From Paralichthys olivaceus (lineage: Eukaryota; Chordata; Actinopteri; Pleuronectiformes; Paralichthyidae), in contig NC_091100.1 in NCBI RefSeq assembly GCF_024713975.1, positions 12,306,001-12,370,000 on the forward strand: a stretch of 64,000 nt of DNA, given 5' to 3'. The notes beneath the pieces are model-generated. The model made no database searches, was not told the origin of the DNA, and saw only the letters and a list, made by a program, of their open reading frames with translations. Below are positions 24,974 through 36,229 of the stretch, in pieces (position 1 is the stretch's first letter; the number at the start of each line of letters is the position of its first letter). The translations under genes were made by a program, and so were the position numbers.

Positions 24974-25010
24974 TTTGAATTTCGTACGTTGACGTTGACT
25001 TCACTTCCGG
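24974..25010 (-). promoter_or_regulatory. Candidate MELK core promoter with CHR-like and ETS sites
   Basis: TTTGAA at 24974-24979 matches the CHR element used by DREAM/MuvB at G2/M genes. ACTTCCGG at 25003-25010 is a perfect ETS core on the opposite strand (CCGGAAGT). Both lie immediately upstream of the inferred first exon. CHR control of MELK is plausible, since MELK is a G2/M gene in mammals, but use of these exact sites is inferred. Confidence 0.45.
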
Positions 25011-25094
25011 TTTCCGTTTGGTGCTTCGTCCGCGCCCTTGCGGTGAATAATAGTTACTGCAGCCATTCAAACAAAAGGTCTGTACTCAGATGAA

Positions 25095-25556
25095 GTGGAA
25101 ATAATAAAGTACTTGTATAAAACTTTAGAAAGTACTGCATGAAAGTATGTTTGTATTTAAGGAAAATATAGATGAAGTCTTGAAAGTAAAAGCATTAAAT
25201 GCAGGGATTTGGCTCCGGTGATTGTAGGCGATATCCAAATTCAAATAAATAGACATAAATGTACTGAAGTAAAAGTAACACACTAACGTTTCTAAATCAG
25301 TAAAAACAAATGTTCTTTCTTTTAAATGTTGAAAGTTCTCCGGGAGAGTAGCTTATTCCTTAATGCAAAACTACACTGTACCTACTGTATATTCTGTATA
25401 TCCTTACCCATGATGCTGCCGTTGCAGGAGGTGGCGTCTAATTGCGGAGTAGAAAGGAGTACAGAGTACAGATATTTTCTGATAAATATGTCGTGGAGAC
25501 AAATGTACTTAACTACAGTAAAAAAGTAACTGAACTTTGTTACATCCCTCCACTGG
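25095..25556. repeat. Interspersed repeat with AAGTAC/TTACTT words
   Basis: Repeated words such as AAAGTACTTGTA, GTACTGAAGTAAAAGTAAC and AAAGTAACTGAACTTTGTTAC, ending in CCCTCCACTGG, match a very common teleost interspersed repeat. The class is not assigned and no coding was seen. Confidence 0.6.
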
Positions 25557-25619
25557 GTATACAATCATGGATTGATTACTGAGCGGGCCTACTGTTAACC
25601 CTGGAGTCAGGGGGGGTCA

Positions 25620-25855
25620 CCCTGGGGGTCAGCTACAAAACAACCACAAAGACACCTAAACCAACAAGAGAAGTAAAACAACTACAACAAGACAAAAAAC
25701 ACCATGAAAAAAAGCAAAATTACTACAAAGAGATTTAGCTCGACCACCAAGTCATGCAAAGTGACAAGAAGAAGAGACGAGGCAATCACAGTGAGGCCGA
25801 AAACAATCACAAAAACATGCAAAATGACGACAATGCAAAGCTACAAACTGTTTTT
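25620..25855. repeat. Degenerate minisatellite of ACAAAGAGA/CAAAACAAC words
   Basis: Loosely repeated roughly 20-base units built from CAAAACAACCACAAAGACAC-like sequence are visible. Units are too diverged to count exactly. The 61-codon frame across it is low complexity and not a gene. Confidence 0.5.
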
Positions 25856-28800
25856 TTGTTCTCATTTTAGCGAGGGTGTCTTGGTTTGATAGGAGGGGTG
25901 GGTGGCCTTTTACTTTGCCTCTGAGCATAGGCAAGAACATGTAAGTTGTGGTAAAAAAGGAAAAGCAGCAAATAATCAGAACAGAGAAGCGGGAACGATT
26001 GAATTACATGTACTTCATAAACCTTTGTGTACACCCTCAGCACCACCCCTGGGTTTGACTGCGGCTTTCAAAATGAAATAACACACTGTACAAACAGAGC
26101 TACACTGCATGAGGACAGTAACAGTTTTCTGAAAGGTAGTGGTTAGTTGAAAGATTTACCTGCCAACGTACTTTCATGTGCAATCATGTGCAGGTACACG
26201 CAACCTGAGGGATGGAAAAGTGTGTGTCGCAATGTGCAAACTGTTCAGCTTGACCCCGTCGGTATGCAGTCGCAGTAGCTGACCAGAGAGGTGCCTTTAT
26301 GGTGTCAAGAGATGCGTGTGGTTGTGTCTTCACCTGCACCAGTCTTGAGCCTGTAATTAGGAAACAGTGAGAGGTGAGGACAGAGACCCTGACTGGGTTA
26401 TAATAGACCCCTGCCTACCTGTCAGCCATCAGTAATGACTGTGTACACTCTCTCTCTGTGGAAGTTTGCGTGATGTACAGTAAGAGCCACATGAACTCAT
26501 CCTGTCTTGATCACTGTTCTTTCATTAGATGCATTGGCAACATACAACATACTGCACCTGGTCTGTTAGAAGACCCGCGACAAGACATCATGCCTTTAAG
26601 GCCAGTCACGCATCAGCCTGTAAAATGTTTATGGAGTGAAAATATCACATCTTGACACAAGTCCAACATGGACAGAAAGCTGCCGAGGAATTTCCGTGAT
26701 TGATCAGTGGTCGTCCTGTGTTTCTCATGGTCGTTAGGGAAGGAGTTGGTCGTTAGGGGAGTAACCAGTGGTTAGGGGATGACCAGGTGTCAGCGGGATG
26801 ACAGAACCCCTCATTTGGTTTCTGGGGCAGCTGGCCAGGACGGGACAGAGGGACATCAAACAACCCACAGCTGGAGGAGGAGAGAAGGGAAGGCGAGTGA
26901 GAGGAGAGAAGAGAAATGGGAAGGAGAAGGGGAAGAGAAGGAAGTGGAGAAGAGAGGAACATTTAGATGGAATGTAAGGGAAACAAATCTTTAATTTTCA
27001 GTGGTGAGCTTGATTTCAGTTGACTGTATTGTTCATTCTTATGTCTTTTACTATTTTGTCTCCTTTTCCTCTGTGGTTAGTGTGGCCAGCAAGGACGCAC
27101 ACACACGCACGCACACAAACACATACACACACACACACCGAATTATAAACAATACAGAGAAACACTGACGAAAACACATTTTAAATAGTCGCACATGGTC
27201 GATTCTCACGAAAAATAACTGAAAAACCGTTTTGAGGCTTCATGTTTTGTTTTGTTTTTTACAAATCTATCAGTGAGAGCTTTTTCATTCCCAAATCAGT
27301 ATGATCTCACAATTTTACTGCACATTAAAACACATTTTCAATGTACTGGAACATACAGCCGGTGGGTGTTCCCCCTCTGGGTCCTTTTATAAGATGCAAC
27401 TCAACTTTGTGTTCGCTCGAGAATAAAAATATAAGCAGTTGTAATGATTTGGAGGGCAAGTTCTGTTACAGTCAATGGTTTTAACAGACGGTTTGGTCAT
27501 GGAAGGCCTTAGCGTTTGCCAGTTACATTTTTTTTTAGCTAAATCCAGATATAACATCTAATAGCTCCATCATCTTTACAAAATGCGATATTATTAACAT
27601 GTATGTTTTCAGATTGGTAAAATATAATGTTATGGTGTACAGGCCTGTGTTCATGGCCCTGAGCTTGTACATGTCACAGTTTGAGCAGATCCATGTGTTA
27701 AGGAGCTGCTGTGCCACTTCCAGCTGCTCTCGGGGACTCACAGCGTGTGTGAGTGATCAGACGTGGCAGCAATTAAGCTGTCACAGTGGAAAACAGACAT
27801 CGAAGCCTGAACAGCGCCTGTCGTGCACAGTATTCCCTGACAGACTTTTGGAGGCTCCCAGAATGCCTGTGTCATAGCTCCGTGACTACCAGCTATTCAC
27901 TCTTGGGGGGCGACGTCTTAGATCTGGATGTGCGCCAGAGAGGAGGAAGAGAGAAAAAAGAAAAGGAGAGGCTGCATGGGATGTGCAGCTTTGAGGTTTA
28001 ATGGGGTTCTGCTGCAGCATGCACATCAGTGCACTGGTCAAAGGTCAAAGGGCACAGAGCCAGACACTTACATGGAGACGCAGACACATGTAGGAGGAGG
28101 AAACAACACGCTGGCATCATCTCTCTGCTGCCAAGCGTCTTCATCCTCAGCTTCACAGGTTTACAGTCAACTTGAATCATGGTGCTTCACCCACACATGT
28201 GACTCCTATACAGTATCTTCCACACGCACACACACAATCGTGTAGAACTACTTCAGGTTCTTATAGAAGTCATGAAAATCTCATTCCTGGCAATTTCACA
28301 CCCATGTTGTGAGCAGCTGCGGTGTGGATCAGCTGGGGGAGACGTTCTTTTTCAGACTTTAACGGCGGTTTCTGCTCACACAAGCACAAAACAGGTAGGA
28401 AAATATATTGTCTCTGCTCCATCCCACTACATTTCTCCATACGGCGACATTAGGCTGCAGTTAAAAGACGATTCTGATATTTATAACTCCCCCTCTTTCC
28501 TAATTCCCCCAACATAAAACAGTGGAAAGTTGGGGAGCCAGGCGAGCTTCACTACATTGGTGTGTTTGCACGGCTCAAAACACTCCTGTGCCAGAACTAA
28601 AACATTCAGCCAGGGGAATATATTGCACCCATGTGTGTTTGAACTTCTCCAAATCATTTATGTCCATGAAAATATTACCATAACCCCTCTCGATGAAGAC
28701 GTTGGGATGTGTCACTGTGGGGTTTTGATTCCCGGCCAGAGGATTTATAGTAATTTCTGAATCTGATTTTTTTTTCCCTCTACATGGCACAGTGGAGAAA

Positions 28801-29430
28801 TGAAGTCACTACAAAATCAGCATTCTTTGTGTGTTGAAGGCAAAATTAAACAATTTAAAGAATAATAGTACTCTTCATGTTTTGTGCTTTTTCTGTGTAA
28901 CTGATGTGCTTTTGTCCATGACACAGAGAAAATGCAATAAATTGTGCAAAGATTAGACATATTTTTTCGATTATCCTCAATCCAGGCTCTTTCTTACTGT
29001 GGTATTTTTAATTTTGATTCCTTTCTTTTTTTTTATCCTTCATTTTTTCCATCATTGCAGAGAAGAAAAGAAGAATAACTGAGAACAAGACGAGCCTTAT
29101 AAAGTGAAAAACAAGAAGAGGGTGGAGAAGTGAGAGCAAGATCAAGAGTGATGTGCGTCCAAAGCCTCACAATCTTGCATGACCATTCACAGGCAGAGAT
29201 ATTGGTTTTGGATGAGCTGTAGGATACAGGGGCCAGTCTGCACACACACACACACATATACACACACACTCACACACACACAGTTGTCACAACATCCAAA
29301 GTTGAGGTGCAAATGGGAGTGACCTCAACTTGAAGTAACCGTGCCTACACTTTTCAAACACTTTCTCTCAACATCTCTCCTTTGTCTCTTTCTTTTCCCT
29401 CCCACCCCTCAAGCCAACCCCACCTCACAA
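25856..29430. other. MELK/THSD4-like divergent intergenic region
   Basis: I see no exon with recognisable protein content, and in particular no cysteine-rich or TSR sequence that could be an N-terminal part of the THSD4-like gene. The region contains purine-rich runs (26860-26960), CA-rich tracts (27100-27140, 29240-29281, 29430-29456) and ordinary unique-looking sequence. Confidence 0.45.
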
Positions 29431-29514
29431 ACACACACACACACACACACACACACTCCCCCATTAAACATGTGTGTGTACGTGTGTTTGTGAGTGTCCT
29501 CCCTCAGTCTCTCC

Positions 29515-30411
29515 ATGGCTGAATTGTGGCAGCAGCTCGGCTCCCCGCGGCAGCTTCGAGCTCTGGCTCCCCTCTTCTTCATTTGTCTTTTCTGCCCACT
29601 CTCAGGTGCTCTTCCCTGGGATAACAAAGCCAGTGCATCCCCTCTGGAGGTAAGACATCCACATTGTCATTTAAAGGTGTAAATGCTGTAATTTGATAGT
29701 ATGTGCATGTTTTTAAAGAGTTGTGTTTGCATTTTACAAATGCTGTTCCTACACACACGACAAGTAAAATCGAATTAAAATGTGGTAGTGAGGAATAGCT
29801 GCATGACAGTCCACCAGTTGTTGTAGATTATGTCTGTCTTTTTCAATAACTAAAAGCTAACAGATCAAGCTATATCAGATAATGAATAAAACAGAAGAAA
29901 AGAGGAGCACAAGAGGCTTATTCATAAAAAGAATAGTAGAAATAAACTCTAAACTTGCTAAATATGCAGAGGAGGAATGGAGAGAAACACAAGAAAGGTT
30001 CCCCAACTCAAACCAACTGTTGGACTGGACGGAACAAGCGGTGGGATTTCCAGGAGCAGAGAGGGAGAGAGTTGAAGAGCGGGATGGATGAGTGAAGCAA
30101 AAAAAGAGCAGTGATGTGATCCAGTGGAATTTATGATTACACCGCTGAAACTCATTCCTGTGACGGTGCAACTGTGCCACAGGAGTGTCTACATGTCCAT
30201 GAGTGGGTGCATACAGTGTTTGTGTGGGTGGCTTTGTGTGCATTAGTGTGTGTTGTGTGTGTTGGCAGGGGTTTAAGGTGGTGAAGGGGAATTTCTCTCG
30301 GACTTTCCTGCGCGTTGGCTACCACAAGATTGCCGAGATTCCAGCAGGAGCGCAAAATATTAACATACAGGAGACAGTGAAGAGCAGAAACTATCTGGGT
30401 ACTGACACGAG

Positions 30412-30472
<61 letters not shown>

Positions 30473-32723
30473 ACACACACACACACATACACACACAATG
30501 TTTGTTTAGCCTGACAAACAGTGATGGATGATTTTCCTCAAGCTCTGCAGACCCAAACTGGAGTGTCTATTATCAACGGAAACTGGGTGATTGACAGGCC
30601 TGGGATCTTCACCGCCGTGGGAACACAGCTGATGTACCGACGTCCCAATGAAATCCGCTCTCGCCTCGGAGAGTCCATCACTGCCCCTGGGCCGCTCACT
30701 GAGGACCTGCACGTCTATGTGAGATGCAAACACGTTGAAAACAGCTGCAAATACTTTCTACTAAGTACATAATAGCTTTCAAATGACATTACTAGATATC
30801 ATGATATATCTAATCTCTTTTCCATAGTTAATCTACCAGCAACCAGGTCCTGGTGTACACTATGAATACAGTATACCTCTACAAAACACAGAACCCACTC
30901 CTGAACCACATGCACCATCAGGTATACTTCCCCTTGGTAAGTGCACACACTAACACGTATAAACAGCCAAACCTGCTCCTAAAGTTGCTACCGCGACCAT
31001 AAAGGACCACAGCGCCGTTTTCTCATACTACAGATTCTGCTTTTGCCCTTGGGATCGTAACACAGAACAGATGCGTCTGTTTGTGTCCTCATGCAGTGTC
31101 ATAGTAACACCAACATGTATCCTTTATCCCTTTTGAAAATTTGATTAGGATTTTGATAACATTCGATACAGCAGGCGGGCGGCCAAACTTACTTCTGGTG
31201 CACACTGAGGGAATAATTGGTCACTTGGGCCATATTTCATATCATTACCTAATATTTAGCATTAATTAAAGAAAACATTTGTATCCACCGACACTGACAA
31301 ATAATTACTTAATTATAATGGATCTCCTGAAAACAGGCGTCGTCAGTTGTTATGGCGTTAGAGGATTCCAAGTGTTGGTAAGAATGACATGGGTGTTAAT
31401 TTTCTCACTTGATGCTCACACTGGATCATTTATATGCAACATTCTCTTCTGCTTTGAGATATTAACATGCCTTAATGTTTTACATTAGCAAGGAACGAAA
31501 CATTATGCGCAGCGCTGGACGTCACGAACTGCAATTCTGCCATTGTAAGCTGTAAAGAGAGATTTCTATGCTTTCCAAATATCTAATAACGTCTTTGTTT
31601 TCTGAGGTGTTACTGGGCTCGTTTCGCCAACATCCACAAATTTTTGATTTATTCCAGCTGTAAGCAGCTCATCCGTTTCCTTTGTGCATTGCCAGAGTGG
31701 TGCACATCAACAGCACACTTCATAGTCAGGATTTTTTTGTTTGAACGCTGACTGAGAAAACGATTTTTGATATTTGACAAATGTGAACAAACCTGCTAGG
31801 AATTAGAATATTTGTGATTTACGTCAGCCTTTAGACACCCACACTGTCTTCAAACACATCTAATCAGCCATAGCCATGACGGCCTTTCTTCTCTTATACG
31901 TCTGTAACCATTTTCTCCCTCCAATTACTTCTTTCTTGTAGAGACAGTAGATCCATCCCTCTCAGGCGAGAAAACACACCCAGGTGACATGACCAACAAT
32001 GACATCACCAAGGAGACACCCGATCGCAACCAGGTTCCCACTGAACACACCATGAACGCAGACCTTCAGCCTACTTATACCTGGACGAGGAGTGGCCACA
32101 CAGAGTGCAGCACATCCTGTGGCACTGGTGAGAAACACACAGAACACAAAGAAACATTATAATAAGACAGAACATATGGTTATTTAGCACTTACATATAT
32201 ATCTGTAGCTTTTTAAAAACATTTCAAACCTTCACAGTATATTGAGATCTGCAAACTTCTCATTGCCGCATAAATAAATCAAAAATAATTTATAATAAGA
32301 TGTTACAGAGTCAAAGATGACATAAACACAGTCAACAGGAAGTTTTTTAACTGTTAGAAGAAGTTGTAAAACACCCACAATATAGAGACTGCTGGAGAAA
32401 TACACAGGCCTCGTACATCATTCTATGAATGACAGCAATTTCATTGTCTGTCAAAATGTGAACGTATACAATCAAAACACACATTCACTTGCTTAGTCCT
32501 TTTCTTGTGTGTGTGTTTGTGTGTGTGTGTGTGTGCATGCGTGCGTGCGTGCGTGCATGTGTGTGTGTGTGCGCACTTGCCAGGAAGGCGTCAAGTGCTC
32601 TTGGAGTGTGTTGAGAAGGATTCACAGGCGACTGTTCCTGTTGACCTCTGTGACCCTGCACTTCAACCGGTGAACCAGGGAGAAGACTGCAACACGCAGC
32701 CCTGTGCTGCTTAGTGAGTAATC

Positions 32724-32754
<31 letters not shown>

Positions 32755-35700
32755 CACTATATGTTACCAGGATGTTGCGGGGCGCTAGTGTATCATTGGT
32801 ATGTTTGGTCTGTTAAATATTTCATCCACAGTGGCAGTGATCCATGATAACTGTCAGTCTGAAACACGCATGTTTCTCCTGGGACTACATCTGACCTTAC
32901 ACAATAACTGTGGTCAAAATGAAGACAAGAGATCTGGGACATGCTCTGCTTGAAGAGAGACATTGTTGACTCATTTTTTACCATGAAACCATTTCATTTG
33001 TGGTGATAGCAATTGCTCTTAAATTCCCATCAGCCTCTCTCTTCCTCTCTGTGATTGCCTCACAGCTGGGATTTGGGGGAGTGGTCGGAATGCAGCAAGA
33101 GGTGTGGGCCCGGCACTCAGCACCGACAGGTCATCTGCCTTCAGGTCACTCACGTCCATGCCAACGGGACAGAGTCCTCGGTTACCGTGGCACCAGAGCT
33201 GTGCGGGCTGTCTGATAAACCGGTGACCAAGTCTACCTGTCAGCTGAAAATATGCAGCCAGTGGGAAGTTCGATCTGAGTGGAGCTCGGTGAGAACACAC
33301 ACACACACCTCTTCAAAAACATTTATCATTAAAAAGTTTAAAAAAATGTAATTCTCCCCTCCTCTCACCCGCCTCCCTCTGCTCCCCAGTGTTCAGTGCC
33401 ATGTGGGGTGGGTCAGCGCAGCAGGGAGGTGGTGTGTCTGAGTAACCAGGGTGATGTGGAGGAGGATGAGGAGTGCAACATGAACCTGAAGCCAGACACA
33501 CTGCAAAACTGTGACATGGGAGCGTGTGCACGCAGCTGGTTCACCTCCCTCTGGAGCCAACGGGTAACACACAATTAAAGTCACATTTGAGATATGTTCA
33601 AGAGGCCAAAAATAATGTTTTGTTAGGTCAACATGACCTTGGATCTAATTCTAATTATTTAATCCATGAGTTTAAGTGAACATTTGTGCCAAATTTGACA
33701 TAATTCTCATGAGGTGTTCTTCAGATAAAATGTTCAAGAGGTGAAAGAGGGTTTTGTAATGTCACAGTGACTTTCAACCACCAAATTCTAAACAGTTCAT
33801 CCAAGAGTCCAACTGACTGTTTGTACCAAATTTGAAGAAATTCCCTGAAGGAGGTCTTGACATGTAGTGTTCACAACAATGGGATGGAGAGATGTATTAA
33901 CAGATGGGTGGACAACCTGACAACATAATATCTCTGGCTGTGAATAGGCATAAAGAGAATGAAATCATGTTGAAATCTTAAAATGATGCAGATTTACCTT
34001 GTACGTGCATGATACTCCTCAGTGCTCTGCAGAGTGCGGTAGAGGCAATCGAACCCGGACAGCAATATGCCTGATGGACCATGTGACTGACCTTCCATTG
34101 GACAGCTGTGAAGGGGAACGTCCTGTGGAGGTGACATCTTGTGACCCGGGCCCATGTCAGAACCGTCTGGAGTGGTACACAGGACCGTGGGGTCAGGTAA
34201 TTCACGTACACACAAACATGGAGTACTCACAGATACTGTAAAAGGAACATTTACTGAATGCAGCATTTTGTGTGTGTCACTGAAGTGTTCTGCAGAGTGT
34301 GGGAATGGCACGCAGACCCGGAGCGTGGCTTGTATTTTCAACAACAACGGTCACATGGAGGTCACGGACCAGGAGAAATGTTCTAATCTGCCTCAGCCAA
34401 TCACAGCTCAGACCTGCAGACTGAAGCCATGTGGTGCCCAGTGGTATGTCACAGAGTGGAGCGCGGTAAGTGTCCCAGAAGTCTCTCTGTCCTCCCACAA
34501 AACAAGCACAAACCTCTGTTTTAATGTCTTGCATATAAATAAACCAATCAAGTATTTGAGACATTTGACTCAGCCCACAAAACTGAAGCTGCTTGCATGA
34601 TCAGATTGGGTTCGTGAGAAAATATTTCTTTAATTAATACATTTGGTGAACACCGTAGAATGATGACATCCTAGTTTGGCAAACCTGAGCATACTTTGTT
34701 AAGCATATTTATGTACAATACAACAACATTGGTACTTATATGGCCTCAGTTGCAGTGTCTAGATGGTGTCCTCAGATTACTGTGACTGTTTGTCTGCCGC
34801 TCCTCTCCCTCTCTGTCACTTCAGTGTTCTCGCTCCTGTAACGGTGGCTACCGCGTACGAGAGGTCCACTGTCTTGCTGACAATATCGCCCCGAGCGACC
34901 GCTGCGACCCCAGTTTGACCCTGGAGAGTCGAGAAGAATGCAATAAACAACCTTGTGAAGCTGAGATAAGTGAGTCTGAAGAGCAGTTTGACACTGTGTC
35001 CACTGTCGGTGTGGCTGAGGTCACAGCAGGGTCAGGGAGGACTTGTTTGGGGTGGGATGAATCTGTGATACTGTCATTGAATGTTGCCATGGTGAAGATG
35101 TCCATCGGCTCACAGCAAAAAGGTTTGCAGTTCAGATCCCTGAGATACGCTGGTGACAGCTGGGATTGGCTCCAGCTCCCCTTGTGACCCTCAGAGAATA
35201 AGCAGTATCGATAAAGGATTGATGTTTTGACCAGGAGGAATCGAGGGGAAACAAGGAGGAAAGTGCACACATGCAAATACAGAACTGTGCTGCAATTTCC
35301 ATAAGTGAACGAAATGTTGAGACTTAAGTGATGAACCACTTTATAGTTTAAAGCTTTGTGAAGTTAATGAAGTCTGCTACTTGTCAGCGGTGATGGAAAT
35401 TCACAGGTTCATTTGTTTTCTAAATTTGCAGTGCATTGAGCTCTCTCGGCCACTGTACATTTGTTTAAAAACTATTTAAAAAGATCAGTAAGTTACTTAT
35501 TAATGCACAAAAAAGACAAGAGCAAGAATATTACACTGTCTTAATCATTACTGTGGTGATATGTCTTGTGGAATAAGCTGTCAACATAAACATGGCACAG
35601 AACATTAGGAATATGTTACATGATGTTAACAATAAATAATCTTATAGCAGCTCTGGCTCTGCTTCCATACAGACACAATGTAACCAGCCTACCACTGGCT

Positions 35701-35954
35701 CTGAGCAGAAGAGTGGAGTGAATGACACAAAAGAAAAGAATAACATTCATTTTGCTTCCCTTATTCATTTCTCTCTTATGTTTCTGTTTCCCTCCACAGG
35801 TCCATCATGCAGTGACCAGTATCATAACTGTATGGTGGTGGTTCAAGCCCGACTCTGCGTTTACAACTACTACAGAGGCGTCTGCTGCGCCTCCTGCTCC
35901 CGTGCACAGAAAAGCTACCCCAACTCATTTCAAAAGAACCACATCCGAAGGTGA
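29515..35954 (+). CDS. thsd4: THSD4/ADAMTSL6-like secreted matrix protein, short (beta-like) form
   Basis: This is a non-catalytic ADAMTS-like glycoprotein; the mammalian protein binds fibrillin-1 and promotes microfibril assembly outside the cell. Twelve phase-consistent exons give 638 residues: 29515-29649, 30269-30398, 30543-30718, 30828-30936, 31942-32127, 32584-32713, 33066-33288, 33390-33563, 34023-34196, 34286-34465, 34825-34969 and 35800-35954. Order: signal peptide (residues 1 to about 33), ADAMTS spacer 1 (about 46-150, with SIINGNWVIDRPG), polar linker, six thrombospondin type-1 repeats, and a PLAC domain with VVVQARLCVYNYY before the end. Wording such as WDLGEWSECSKRCG and CSVPCGVGQRSREV is closest to THSD4, with ADAMTSL4 the next candidate. 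The first TSR and Cys-rich region of full-length THSD4 are absent. The start is the ATG at 29515; an in-frame GTG lies 21 bases upstream. Confidence 0.9.
30414..30497 (+). repeat. (CA)n microsatellite filling THSD4-like intron 2
   Basis: This imperfect (CA) run occupies more than half of the 144-base intron 30399-30542. The donor is GTACTG and the acceptor TTTTCCTCAAG. Confidence 0.95.
32509..32583 (+). repeat. (GT/GC)n tract at a THSD4-like 3' splice site
   Basis: GT and GCGT repeats run up to the acceptor GCACTTGCCAG of the exon starting at 32584. The usual pyrimidine tract is replaced by alternating purine-pyrimidine sequence. Confidence 0.85.
33598..33925 (+). repeat. Interspersed repeat with two degenerate roughly 130-base units
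   Basis: Located in the THSD4-like intron 33564-34022. Both units carry words of the type CACCAAATTCTAA, AGTTCATCC, GTGCCAAATTTGA or GTACCAAATTTGA, and a CAGATAAAATGTTCA or GACATGTAGTGTTCA tail. I recognise this as a common teleost repeat, but the class is not assigned. Confidence 0.6.
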
Positions 35955-36205
35955 TGCCGCCTCAAGAGGATTAAATTCACTTCAGGTCAGAGCTCCGTGT
36001 GGGAAATAAGTGAGCGCTGTGAAAAGGACTCCTAGTTCTGTTTGGAGAGAGATTAGTTTATTATTCAGTCGCTCGGTCTGCGACAGATTAGCTGACCAGG
36101 TAATCAGACCCAGTCGTACACTATGTATAGGTCCAGAGTGTTTTCATTCTCAGTTTAACTTCAAACTGGACTGGTCACGTTTGCTGATGTACTTAATCTA
36201 TATAT

Positions 36206-36219
36206 TTATTCTTAATAAA
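36206..36219. terminator. Back-to-back poly(A) signals between THSD4-like gene and PTPN9
   Basis: The plus strand has AATAAA at 36214-36219, about 260 bases after the THSD4-like stop and in the right place to end that transcript. TTTATT at 36206-36211 is AATAAA on the minus strand, so a long PTPN9 transcript could use it. The PTPN9 use is speculative. Confidence 0.4.
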
Positions 36220-36229
36220 ACATTTATAA

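Noticed and set aside
27535..28517. Possible N-terminal exons of the THSD4-like gene
   Set aside because: Frames here lack the cysteine spacing of TSR or Cys-rich domains and have no coherent splice phases.
29882..30091. 69-residue hydrophilic frame in THSD4-like intron 1
   Set aside because: No flanking splice sites fit the THSD4 phase, there is no similarity I know, and the intron around it is purine-rich low complexity.
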